In this document: piece after piece, positions 35,390 through 45,559 of the stretch | Layout: every line of letters starts with the position of its first letter | Numbering within the stretch: the stretch's first letter is position 1 | Assembly: GCA_021299735.1 (NCBI GenBank) | Contig: JAJTEM010000003.1 | Coordinates: 123,562 to 187,561, forward strand | Length of the DNA: 64,000 nt | Origin: Burkholderiales bacterium | GTDB lineage: Bacteria; Pseudomonadota; Gammaproteobacteria; Burkholderiales; Burkholderiaceae_B | Direction of reading: 5' to 3' | Notes under the pieces: model-generated | Databases searched by the model: none | What the model was told of the DNA's origin: nothing | What the model saw: the letters and a program-made list of their open reading frames with translations, nothing else | Made by a program: the position numbers and the translations under genes

Positions 35390-37336
35390 ATGCAATTCAA
35401 CAATTCAAACCGTGCTGCGTCTACCGATTCATCGCCCGATCATTCTGTACAAACAACCAATTATTCAAATCAGGGTTCACTTCCAGATTCTGTAAAGCAA
35501 ATCGCGAACCGATTCGGCGATGAGTCAACACGGCTTTCTCATGAAGCTTCTGCGTCTTTGACAGGCCACACCAATTTGGCCAAATACGCAAAATTCAGCA
35601 CCTTGGGTAAAACCGTTTCAACCTACGATGCAATCAATTTCAAGTTGATTCACTATGAATCAGCGCTAAGGGTAATTGATCAACTAACTCAAAACATGAA
35701 CGCACCCGATGCGATCAGTGCACTTGAGCACATGTCGTCGTTGATTGAAAAGGCGGTAACAACGCTGAAGGAAAAACAGTCGGCCAACGTGAAGTTTGAC
35801 GACGACTCGGTGAGATCGGATATCGGAGGTCATCACAAACGCAGCACCGTGACAGACGTGTTTCGAAACTTCAGTCGAGAACAAACTGCCCTTGTGCAAA
35901 CTGGCATCGAATGCGACAGCCTCCCCGAATCGACACGCCATGTTCACATTCGCACTGCCCTCGCCTCCTTGATTCACGGGCGGCTACGCCGCATCGGCAT
36001 TCAAACCGAAAACGTGAGTATTGTGGCACTGGATAAACAAATTTTTGAGCAGTACATCAACGTGCTCCAGTCAAGAAAGTGGGACAACATTGAAACCGTG
36101 AACACATTGAAATTTCCTGATCCGGTACAAGGTATGTGCACTTTGACATTCAAAACAACCATGACACCCACCAAGAACATGGATGCTGTTTTGGCTCAGA
36201 GTTACGAAAACGACGAAATCAACGGAGTGTGCAGCTATTCCATTTGCGAAGGACGACATGCTGTAAATTTATGGCGCACTGAATTCAGGGCAGAACCGAT
36301 CGCCAACAAACCGGGCTTGCGCATTTTTGCCGGCTTGCGACACGGCGTTCACGATGCTTACGGAATTGATGAACCTACACGACGGGAGGCAGCAAATGAT
36401 GCTCGTGTAAAGGAATTTTTACATGCTGCATTATTGGATCATTTAAAACGACATGCGCTGCAGATACAAGAAATTCACACGAACAAAACCTTGGAAATTG
36501 ACATCGTTTCTGTAAACCTGCTGACCACTTTCGGTAAAGAAATGAAAATGATCGAACAGCAGCAGGCTGCTTTTTCCAGAGCATCCGGCGTGGAAACCAC
36601 GCTTACAGTGGCAGATGAGCGCGGCCAGGCGAAAGAAATCAAGATCAAACCCCGAATAATCATGTTCAGCACGCCTGTGGATTACCTTGCCTTGGGCAGG
36701 GTTGCAGAGTTGATCGGAGTGTGGCGAAAAGCAGATTCAATCAATCAAATGGCCATCAAAAGGCTGATTGGTTCAGGCAGCAAAAAAGAGCCGATTGGTG
36801 GCGTGGTAGCTGCTTATATTGCAAAGCTAAACTCTGAATTGGCAATGCTGGATAAAAATGATCCGGACACACTAACCACCGCGTTTGCGTTTTCTGAAAA
36901 AATCCGTCTGATCACTGAATTGACGACAGAAATTCGAAATATTTTTTCAATGAATTTACATCACCGAATTGGTAACGAGCCTTACAAGCTGCCCACCCGG
37001 CTTCTGGCATTGGCCAACGAAGCAGGCCTAACCCCAGCCTATAACTGCAAAAGTGGGAAAGACAGAACAGGACAGTTGAATGTTGAGATTCGCGACTTGT
37101 ATGCTCACTTGAATGCGACAGATGGACAACTGCGCGAGGTGAATACAAGGCGAGAGGGATTTGCCCAGGAAAACTTTCAACAGCTATTTCTTGCAGGCGG
37201 CGACCGGGAGATACAGGTTTTAAATACGGGTGCAGCGGGCAGTAAGTCCCAACTTTATTATTACAACAAACTGATGGGGATAAGGCCCGGAACAATTGAC
37301 GCGATCAAGGGATTGTCAAAATGGGTGGGGACATAA
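35390..37336 (+). CDS. SopB/IpgD-type inositol-phosphate phosphatase-motif protein (effector-like)
   Basis: Cys-loop motif AYNCKSGKDRTGQLNVEIRDLYAHL; low-complexity Ser/Asn-rich N-terminus; downstream NTGAAGSKSQ; preferred ATG at 35390 inside the ORF that starts at 35336. Confidence 0.75.
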   Translation: MQFNNSNRAASTDSSPDHSVQTTNYSNQGSLPDSVKQIANRFGDESTRLSHEASASLTGHTNLAKYAKFSTLGKTVSTYDAINFKLIHYESALRVIDQLTQNMNAPDAISALEHMSSLIEKAVTTLKEKQSANVKFDDDSVRSDIGGHHKRSTVTDVFRNFSREQTALVQTGIECDSLPESTRHVHIRTALASLIHGRLRRIGIQTENVSIVALDKQIFEQYINVLQSRKWDNIETVNTLKFPDPVQGMCTLTFKTTMTPTKNMDAVLAQSYENDEINGVCSYSICEGRHAVNLWRTEFRAEPIANKPGLRIFAGLRHGVHDAYGIDEPTRREAANDARVKEFLHAALLDHLKRHALQIQEIHTNKTLEIDIVSVNLLTTFGKEMKMIEQQQAAFSRASGVETTLTVADERGQAKEIKIKPRIIMFSTPVDYLALGRVAELIGVWRKADSINQMAIKRLIGSGSKKEPIGGVVAAYIAKLNSELAMLDKNDPDTLTTAFAFSEKIRLITELTTEIRNIFSMNLHHRIGNEPYKLPTRLLALANEAGLTPAYNCKSGKDRTGQLNVEIRDLYAHLNATDGQLREVNTRREGFAQENFQQLFLAGGDREIQVLNTGAAGSKSQLYYYNKLMGIRPGTIDAIKGLSKWVGT

Positions 37337-37343
37337 AACAAAA

Positions 37344-37372
37344 AACCCACAGCACTTTTGCACTGTGGGTTT
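37344..37372. terminator. Probable bidirectional terminator between effector-like gene and ilvC
   Basis: AACCCACAG-cacttttgca-CTGTGGGTTT with A-run on one side and T-run on the other. Confidence 0.7.
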
Positions 37373-37416
37373 GTAGAAACCAAACTTTGGAACCAGCAAA
37401 TACCGGCCTGAAGTGT

Positions 37417-38502
<1,086 letters not shown>

Positions 38503-39003
38503 TCAGACGCGCAGAATTCTCTCGCCGCGGCCTATGCCAGAGCTGCCCGTGCGGACAGTTTCCAGAATGGCGGTGCGGTCGATCGACTCCAGAAATGCAT
38601 CCAGTTTGGATTTGTTGCCAGTCAGCTCAATGGTGTAGCTTTTCTCGGTGACATCAATGATGCGGCCACGGAAAATATCCGCGGTGCGCTTCAATTCCTC
38701 ACGCTCTTTGCCAACTGCGCGCAATTTTACCAGCATCAGCTCGCGTTCAATATGCGCACCATCACTTAGATCAACCACTTTCACCACTTCAATCAAGCGG
38801 TTAAGGTGTTTGGTGATTTGCTCGATCACGTCATCGGAACCCACGGTAACAATGGTCATCCGTGACAGGGTTTCATCTTCCGTAGGAGCAACAGTCAGTG
38901 TTTCAATGTTGTAACCACGGGCAGAAAAAAGCCCAACAACACGGGACAAGGCGCCCGGCTCGTTCTCAAGGAGAACGGAAATAATATGTCTCATATTTGC
39001 CAT
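38503..39003 (-). CDS. ilvH: Acetolactate synthase small subunit
   Basis: MRHIISVLLENEPGALSRVVGLFSARGYNIETLTVAPTED. Confidence 0.97.
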   Translation of the reverse strand: MANMRHIISVLLENEPGALSRVVGLFSARGYNIETLTVAPTEDETLSRMTIVTVGSDDVIEQITKHLNRLIEVVKVVDLSDGAHIERELMLVKLRAVGKEREELKRTADIFRGRIIDVTEKSYTIELTGNKSKLDAFLESIDRTAILETVRTGSSGIGRGERILRV

Positions 39004-39010
39004 CTCCTTT

Positions 39011-40741
39011 TTACAGTTCTTCCGAACCCAGCAGCATTTCAGACAATCCCTTGCCAGCCTTCACCATGGGCCACACGTTTTCAGTGCGGTCGGTGATGAA
39101 GTCCATGAACACCAAGCGGTCTTTGTACTTTCCAAACGCCTCGCGCAGCGCAGGCTCCACATCAGATGGTTTTGTGATTTGCATACCAATGTGGCCATAG
39201 GCCTCAGCAAGCTTCACGAAATCGGGCAGTGCGTCCATGTAGCTTTCGGAATAGCGTGAACCATAATCCAGCTGTTGCCACTGGCGAACCATACCAAGGT
39301 ACCTGTTGTTCAGGTTCACGATTTTTGGCGTGAAATGGTACTGGAAACAGGTAGACAGTTCCTGAATGTTCATCTGGATAGATGCTTCACCGGTAATACA
39401 GGCAATTTGTGCATCTGGGTTGGCCATTTGAACACCCATGGCGTACGGCAAGCCAACGCCCATGGTGCCCAAGCCACCGGAATTGATCCAGCGGCGTGGC
39501 TTGTCAAAGCGGTAATACTGGGCAGCCCACATTTGGTGCTGGCCCACATCAGAAGTTACAAAGGCATCGCCATTGGTGACTTCCCACAGTTTTTCAACCA
39601 CGAATTGCGGCTTGATCAGTTCATCCGATTTGGCGTAATCAAGGCACTTGCGAGCACGCCATTTTTCAACCTGTTCCCACCAACTTTGAAGCTTGCCTTG
39701 GTTAACCCGCTTGCCGCTTTCTTCAAGCAGCTGGATAAGGTCAACCAGCACATCTTTGATGTTACCAACAATCGGCACATCTACTTTCACGCGTTTGGAA
39801 ATGGAAGACGGGTCGATGTCGATGTGGATGATTTTTCGGGGAATGGATGCAAAATCCTTGGGGTTGCCGATAACTCGGTCGTCGAAACGGGCACCCACAG
39901 CAATCAGCACATCGCAATTCTGCATGGCGAGGTTGGCTTCATAAGTACCGTGCATGCCAGGCATGCCCATGAATTTTTTATCGCTGGCCTTGAATGCGCC
40001 CAAGCCCATCAAGGTGTTGGTGCAAGGTGCGCCCACCCATTCAACCAAGCGGGTAAGTTCCGCAGAGGCATCGCCCAAAATTACACCACCGCCAGAATAG
40101 ATCATGGGGCGTTCGGCCTCCAGAATCATTTGTACGGCTTTTTTGATTTGCCCTTGGTGACCTTTCACCACGGGGTTGTACGAGCGCATTTTTACAGGCT
40201 CGGAATAATCAAAGGTGGTTTTGTGGATGGTGATGTCTTTGGGGATATCGACCAACACTGGGCCTGGACGGCCGGAGCGGGCAATATAAAACGCTTCTTT
40301 CATGACTCGCGCCAGGTCTTTCACATCCTTCACCAGGAAGTTGTGTTTGACGCAGGGGCGTGTAATACCCACGGTGTCGCATTCCTGGAATGCATCCTGG
40401 CCAATCGCGTGCGTAGGCACTTGACCAGACAAAATCACCATGGGGATGGAATCCATGTAGGCCGTGGCAATGCCGGTTACAGCATTGGTTAAGCCGGGAC
40501 CTGAGGTAACGAGACAAACACCCACTTTATCGCTTGAACGCGAATAGGCATCGGCCGCATGCACTGCGGCTTGTTCGTGACGTACCAGAATGTGTTCGAA
40601 GCCGTCTTGCTTGAAGATGGCATCGTAAATATAGAGAACTGCTCCGCCTGGGTAACCGAAAACGTGCTTGACGCCCTCTTCTTCCAGACATTTGACAACG
40701 ATTTCCGCGCCGGTATATTCCATTTTAAAAAATCCTGACAA
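39011..40741 (-). CDS. ilvB: Acetolactate synthase large subunit (start may be at internal MEYTGAEIVVKCL)
   Basis: GAEIVVKCLEEEGVKHVFGYPGGAVLYIYDAIF; ThDP motif GEASIQMNIQELSTCFQY. Confidence 0.96.
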   Translation of the reverse strand: MSGFFKMEYTGAEIVVKCLEEEGVKHVFGYPGGAVLYIYDAIFKQDGFEHILVRHEQAAVHAADAYSRSSDKVGVCLVTSGPGLTNAVTGIATAYMDSIPMVILSGQVPTHAIGQDAFQECDTVGITRPCVKHNFLVKDVKDLARVMKEAFYIARSGRPGPVLVDIPKDITIHKTTFDYSEPVKMRSYNPVVKGHQGQIKKAVQMILEAERPMIYSGGGVILGDASAELTRLVEWVGAPCTNTLMGLGAFKASDKKFMGMPGMHGTYEANLAMQNCDVLIAVGARFDDRVIGNPKDFASIPRKIIHIDIDPSSISKRVKVDVPIVGNIKDVLVDLIQLLEESGKRVNQGKLQSWWEQVEKWRARKCLDYAKSDELIKPQFVVEKLWEVTNGDAFVTSDVGQHQMWAAQYYRFDKPRRWINSGGLGTMGVGLPYAMGVQMANPDAQIACITGEASIQMNIQELSTCFQYHFTPKIVNLNNRYLGMVRQWQQLDYGSRYSESYMDALPDFVKLAEAYGHIGMQITKPSDVEPALREAFGKYKDRLVFMDFITDRTENVWPMVKAGKGLSEMLLGSEEL

Positions 40742-41112
40742 AATCCACGGGACATTGGTCGGATGCCGTCCTGGATCGCATTGCCGTGGGGCTCAGGCTT
40801 TTTGAAAATGAACAACCTTGTGGGTGTGGACATGTCGCAAAGCGCTGGCGATCACAACCCGATTATGTCGGGCAGGTTGGCCATGGGCTTCTGAACCACA
40901 AGTTCAGTGCCCTAGCGCGTCTTTCGCTAAAACAACAAGGGTATGCTGATTAACTAGAGACAAAACAGGGTAGGAGGAGATGTTAGTGCGAAGCTGGCTG
41001 CGGGTCAAGAAAAAAGCTTGCGGCTTTGATATCATGCCGTATTGTTAAATATTGCGAATCATTCTCGCTCACCTCACCAAAACCCTCTGACACCACCTCG
41101 ACAAATACATAT

Positions 41113-41673
41113 ATGGCAAGCACGCGAGAATTAGAGGATTTTTTGAGAGAGGTGTCGCACAGGGCTTATCGCCAGGCATTTTTTGCCGTTAAAAACGAAG
41201 AAAGCGCCATGGACCTGGTGCAGGAAAGCATGATGAAGCTTTCCGACAAGTACGGCGACAAGCCCAAAGAAGAACTGCCAATGCTGTTTACCCGCATTTT
41301 GCAGAACACGATACTGGACTACCATCGTCGCCAAAAGGTTCGAAACACTTGGACTACGCTGTTTTCAAGCTTTCAAAAGAAAGATGAAGAAGAGTTCGAC
41401 GTGCTCGAGAACCTTCTCGCACAAGATGACTCTCAGAATGCGAGCGCCCAAGACGAGATTGAACAATCGCAAAACATGGCCGCGATCGAGGAAGCAATCG
41501 CAAATTTGCCAGAGCGTCAACGCCAGGCGTTCATATTGCGTTATTGGGAAGAGATGGACTTGGCGGAAACGGCAGAGATCATGGGGTGCTCCGAAGGCAG
41601 CGTGAAAACGCACTGCTCCAGAGCAACAAAGGCATTGGCACAGGTATTGAGGCAACAGGGGTTTCGGGAATGA
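41113..41673 (+). CDS. ECF-type RNA polymerase sigma factor
   Basis: Sigma70 r2/r4: ESAMDLVQESMMKL..., LPERQRQAFILRYWEEMDLAETAEIMGCSEGSVKTHCSRATKAL; ATG at 41113. Confidence 0.93.
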   Translation: MASTRELEDFLREVSHRAYRQAFFAVKNEESAMDLVQESMMKLSDKYGDKPKEELPMLFTRILQNTILDYHRRQKVRNTWTTLFSSFQKKDEEEFDVLENLLAQDDSQNASAQDEIEQSQNMAAIEEAIANLPERQRQAFILRYWEEMDLAETAEIMGCSEGSVKTHCSRATKALAQVLRQQGFRE

Positions 41674-42164
41674 ATGAAGATCGGCTAACCGCAAATGTAG
41701 TAAAAAGGCTACTTGATGAGTCGGCAAGTCAAGTTCCAGCCCACATTCAAGACGGCCTAAATGCGGCCATATCCAAATCAGTTCAACTGCATGCGCAGAA
41801 ATACGGTGCGCAGTCCAAATCGAAGCACAGCAATGCCGTTTCAGGACCAGTGAGCGGTTTATTCCAGCAATTTTCGGATTGGTTGAACAAACCTGCTTTG
41901 TCGATGGCTGTAAGTGCTTTGTTTATCGCCGGTGCCGTATTTGGTGTAGCGCAGTTTGGCCTCGAAAACTCGGATACTCATATTTCTGAAACAGCCGATC
42001 TTGATGCGGCTATTTTGTCGGACGACCTACCACCGGATGCTTACCTGGATCCCGGATTTATTAACTACGCCACCGAGTTGCAAAAAAACAATGTAATTCC
42101 TGCCGAAGACGGGATTGAACAGTGGATGGATTCATTACCAGCAGACTTCACTACGTCAATCTAG
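41670..42164 (+). CDS. DUF3619 family protein (single TM, putative regulator of the sigma factor)
   Basis: MNEDRLTANVVKRLLDESASQVP...; overlaps sigma-factor stop; TM ALSMAVSALFIAGAVFGVAQF. Confidence 0.75.
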   Translation: MNEDRLTANVVKRLLDESASQVPAHIQDGLNAAISKSVQLHAQKYGAQSKSKHSNAVSGPVSGLFQQFSDWLNKPALSMAVSALFIAGAVFGVAQFGLENSDTHISETADLDAAILSDDLPPDAYLDPGFINYATELQKNNVIPAEDGIEQWMDSLPADFTTSI

Positions 42165-42183
42165 TATTGTGAGGTTAAGGGGC

Positions 42184-42606
42184 ATGATGATGACTAAACT
42201 CTATTCCGGATTGTTGACTTTAGGACTGATACTGGTGCTTTGCATTCAAAGCAATCCTGCTTTGGCATCGACAAAGTGGTCAGAATTGTCTTCCAAACAG
42301 CAGGAGCTACTGGCTCCACTGAAAAACGACTGGAATTCAATGACCAATGCCCAGCAAGAACGCTGGCTGAAGGTTGGCAGAAAATACGAGAATGAACCTG
42401 AAGAACGACAGGCGATTATGCGTGAGCGCGTGAGCACCTGGAGCGGACTTAGCCCCAGGGAAAAAGCGGCGGCACGGGAAAACTACAAGGCGCTGAGGGA
42501 AAAACGCCAAGGCGAGCGCAATTCAAGCTGGAACAGTTACCAAAGCCTTGACCAAAAACAGCGTGAAGAATTCAAGGCAAAAAACAACAAACCTTCACTG
42601 AATTAA
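42184..42606 (+). CDS. DUF3106 family secreted/periplasmic protein
   Basis: Signal peptide then WSELSSKQQELLAPLKNDWNSMTNAQQERWLKVGRKYENEPEERQAIMRERVSTWSGLSPREKAAARENY. Confidence 0.82.
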   Translation: MMMTKLYSGLLTLGLILVLCIQSNPALASTKWSELSSKQQELLAPLKNDWNSMTNAQQERWLKVGRKYENEPEERQAIMRERVSTWSGLSPREKAAARENYKALREKRQGERNSSWNSYQSLDQKQREEFKAKNNKPSLN

Positions 42607-42650
42607 AACCAGGGGGTATTTCGCGGACGCGTCAGCGATAAAATAGCGAA

Positions 42651-43118
42651 ATGGAACGACTCTTGGACAACGGGCTGATAAGCCCCAGTAGAAAACGCCG
42701 ATTTGCAAGCATGTTGTATGAAAGCATGCTGCTATTCGGCGTTTTATTCATTGCAGGCTACTTTTTCGATACGCTCACTCAAAGCAGGCACGCGCTGTAT
42801 CTTCGGGAAGCTCGCCAGTGGTGGTTTTTTGCCGTGCTGGGTCTATACTTTGTGTGGTTTTGGCGCCATGGTGGTCAAACACTCGCGATGAAAACCTGGC
42901 ACGTACGGCTGGTGCGTGAAGATGGCAGCAAGGTTGGGCTGTTACAAGCCATGTTCCGTTACACCCTGTGCTGGTTTTTCAATTTGACCGGGATTGCCTT
43001 CATCTACTCATTCTTTGACAAAAACGGTCAGTTTCCTCAAGACCGCTTGGCAAAAACCTTGCTGGTTTCAACAAAACCACGAGAGCGAGGCATCGAAGAA
43101 GTAATGCGCCACGATTAA
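42651..43118 (+). CDS. RDD family membrane protein
   Basis: RRFASMLYESMLLFGVLFIAGYFFDT...GGQTLAMKTWHVRLVREDG. Confidence 0.85.
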   Translation: MERLLDNGLISPSRKRRFASMLYESMLLFGVLFIAGYFFDTLTQSRHALYLREARQWWFFAVLGLYFVWFWRHGGQTLAMKTWHVRLVREDGSKVGLLQAMFRYTLCWFFNLTGIAFIYSFFDKNGQFPQDRLAKTLLVSTKPRERGIEEVMRHD

Positions 43119-44092
43119 TCACTGAGAGAATTAACCGCGTTTTCCAGACGAATCCAATCCTCTTCGGTTTTCGGCGCACCACAGCGCAAAATACTTTCTT
43201 CAGTGGGGTAAGTGCGCAGCAAAATTCCTTTGGCCTCAAGGTCCGCGGCCCAGCGTTCGCTGTTCGGGTGAGCAAAACTGATGAAGTACCCGCCTTTGTG
43301 AATTTCAATTTGCTCGCCAAGTCGGGCGCGCCAAAGCGATTCCAGTCGACTGCACACCAAATCAAGTCGCCCCAACTGCTCGACTCTCCATTCTTCGGCC
43401 GCGAAGTATTGCAGGGCTAACCACCATTGCGGCGAAGACACTGCCTGGGTTCCCACCTCGTTGAGCAAGGCTGTGCAAACAGCGGTGGGGCCACACACAA
43501 AAGCGAGGTTCGCACCTGCCAAACCCGAAAATGGCGCCACAGAGCGCAGCACAATCGCGGGCTCGGCTTCAATGAAAGAGGCGTACGACTCCTCGCCAGT
43601 CCAGTCCAGATAAGCTTCGTCAAGAATAAGCCACCCCCCCTGTTCTCGGAGTTTTCTGGCCAACGGTTTTATTTGCTTGATGCTGATCATTTGGCAAGTG
43701 GGGTTAACCGGGCGCCCTAGTACCACCACATCGCACTCGGGAATGTCCCCCTCAAGTACCAGTTCAACTGGCCAGTCAAGCACTACATGGTTTGCCCGAC
43801 GAAAACGTTTGTCCCATTGATCAAAACTAGGTTCAGCCAAAACCACCCGCATTGACCCGTACCAGGTTTGAAACAAGCGAGCCAGCGCGGAAATACCACT
43901 TTCAATGCCAGTTACAGCCAATACGGATTCGCACTCAAAAAAGCGGGTGGCCTCGAAATGAAAACGAGAACGCAACAGGTCGGGGCTGGTCCATACTGAG
44001 GCAGGCATGTCAGGCAGGCTCATCTCAAATGGTGCAACCGAACCTGAGAGGTCCAGCTTGGCCTGCTTCCTGATTTGAGTTTCAATGCGCAT
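43115..44092 (-). CDS. CobC/CobD-like PLP-fold (class I/II aminotransferase) protein lacking the catalytic lysine
   Basis: VVVLGRPVNPTCQM, GWLILDEAYLDW, AIVLRSVAPFSGLAGANLAFV; preferred ATG at 44092 overlaps the end of spoVR. Confidence 0.75.
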   Translation of the reverse strand: MRIETQIRKQAKLDLSGSVAPFEMSLPDMPASVWTSPDLLRSRFHFEATRFFECESVLAVTGIESGISALARLFQTWYGSMRVVLAEPSFDQWDKRFRRANHVVLDWPVELVLEGDIPECDVVVLGRPVNPTCQMISIKQIKPLARKLREQGGWLILDEAYLDWTGEESYASFIEAEPAIVLRSVAPFSGLAGANLAFVCGPTAVCTALLNEVGTQAVSSPQWWLALQYFAAEEWRVEQLGRLDLVCSRLESLWRARLGEQIEIHKGGYFISFAHPNSERWAADLEAKGILLRTYPTEESILRCGAPKTEEDWIRLENAVNSLSD

Positions 44093-45557
44093 CCGACGTT
44101 TCCAGGTGCACCGGGAAGCCCCACAACCGCTCAACTTGCGCCAGGGTTTTCTCGGCTTCGTCCACATTCAGCGGTCTTCCACGACGGCTCATGTGGGTGA
44201 GCGTGAGAGACCGGTCAGTCATTCTGGCATACGAGGTAACTTGTATATCGGGCACCATACTTTCACGAGAATACTGGTTGGCCAGCAAGGTGCGAATTCG
44301 CCTGTACCCCTCATCATTGTGAATGCTGTCGATGAACAACTCATTTTCAGTTTTGTGGTCTGCAATTGCAAACAAACGGAAATCGCGAATAACCTTGGGC
44401 GACAAAAACTGGCGAATAAAAGACTCATCCTTGAAATTGCGCATGGCAAAGTCAATGGCTTTCAACCAGTTGCCACTACCGGCGAGCTCAGGAAACCAGC
44501 GTTTGTCTTCTTCAGTGGGTTTTTCACACATGCGGCGAATGTCGCTAAAAATGGCGAAGCCCAAGGCGTATGGGTTCAGAGCCCTGAAACGACCATCTCG
44601 GGAATCGGGCTGGAAAACCACATTGGTGTGTGAAGTCAGGAATTCAAGCATGAACCCGTCGGATACGAGTTTTTCATCGTATAAGGTATTAAGCAAGGTG
44701 TAATGCCAAAAGCTGGCCCAACCTTCGTTCATGACCTTGGTTTGTCCCTGTGGGTAAAAGTATTGCGACATTTTGCGAACAATGCGCACCAGTTCGCGCT
44801 CCCAATCGCGAAGCTTGGGGGCTTCCTTTTCAATAAAGTAGAGAATGTTCTCGACGGGCTCGCGCGGATAATTGTCTTGCTGACGCTCAATTTGAGCGGC
44901 TTCTACGGGCGATACCTTGGCCATGATTTCATCATACTGACGACGCTTTTCTTCAGCCAGGTCGTCGCGTTTCAATTTAAGTGAGGCCTCTGACTCAAAA
45001 CGCCGTTTGTAGCGGTCCACACCAAAATGTTGAATGGCATGGGCTGCATCCAAAATTTCCTCAACCGCATCAAAGCCGTATTTTTCTTCGCATTCCATCA
45101 CATATTTTTTGGCGAATACCAGGTAATCAATAATGGCATCGGCTTGGGTCCACTGCCGAAACAGATAGTTGCCCTTGAAAAACGAATTGTGTCCGTAACA
45201 GGCGTGGGCGATCACCAAGGTCTGCATGGTCATGGTGTTTTCTTCCATGAGATAGGAAATGCAAGGGTTGGAATTGATCACCACCTCGTAGGCCAGGTTT
45301 TGCTGCCCGGTTTCGTACAAGTGTTCGTTGATGGAAAAAGATTTGCCGTAGCTCCAGTGCGGGTACATTACCGGCATGGCTCCACTGGAATACGCATCCA
45401 GCATTTGCTCGGCGCTGATTACTTCAATTTGATTGGGAAAGGTATCCAGTTTGTATTTGTTGGCAGCAATGTCGTGTAACTGCGTGTCGATGTCTCGCAG
45501 CAGTTCAAAAGTCCATTCATTACCGGCCAGGTCGAGTTGCTGGGCCATTTTTGCCAC
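44082..45557 (-). CDS. spoVR: SpoVR family protein
   Basis: YPHWSYGKSFSINEHLYETGQQNLAYEVVINSNPCISYLMEENTMTMQTLVIAHACYGHNSFFKGNYLF. Confidence 0.96.
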   Translation of the reverse strand: MAKMAQQLDLAGNEWTFELLRDIDTQLHDIAANKYKLDTFPNQIEVISAEQMLDAYSSGAMPVMYPHWSYGKSFSINEHLYETGQQNLAYEVVINSNPCISYLMEENTMTMQTLVIAHACYGHNSFFKGNYLFRQWTQADAIIDYLVFAKKYVMECEEKYGFDAVEEILDAAHAIQHFGVDRYKRRFESEASLKLKRDDLAEEKRRQYDEIMAKVSPVEAAQIERQQDNYPREPVENILYFIEKEAPKLRDWERELVRIVRKMSQYFYPQGQTKVMNEGWASFWHYTLLNTLYDEKLVSDGFMLEFLTSHTNVVFQPDSRDGRFRALNPYALGFAIFSDIRRMCEKPTEEDKRWFPELAGSGNWLKAIDFAMRNFKDESFIRQFLSPKVIRDFRLFAIADHKTENELFIDSIHNDEGYRRIRTLLANQYSRESMVPDIQVTSYARMTDRSLTLTHMSRRGRPLNVDEAEKTLAQVERLWGFPVHLETSDAH

Positions 45558-45559
45558 TC

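Noticed and set aside
39275-40492. 405-aa plus-strand ORF opposite ilvB
   Set aside because: Antisense shadow of a highly conserved gene; composition (His/Asn/Val-rich) is typical of complement-frame artefacts.
40742-40833. Possible leader peptide/attenuator upstream of ilvB (MSTPTRLFIFKKPEPHGNAIQDG...)
   Set aside because: No run of Ile/Leu/Val codons and no clear terminator/antiterminator pair; not enough support.
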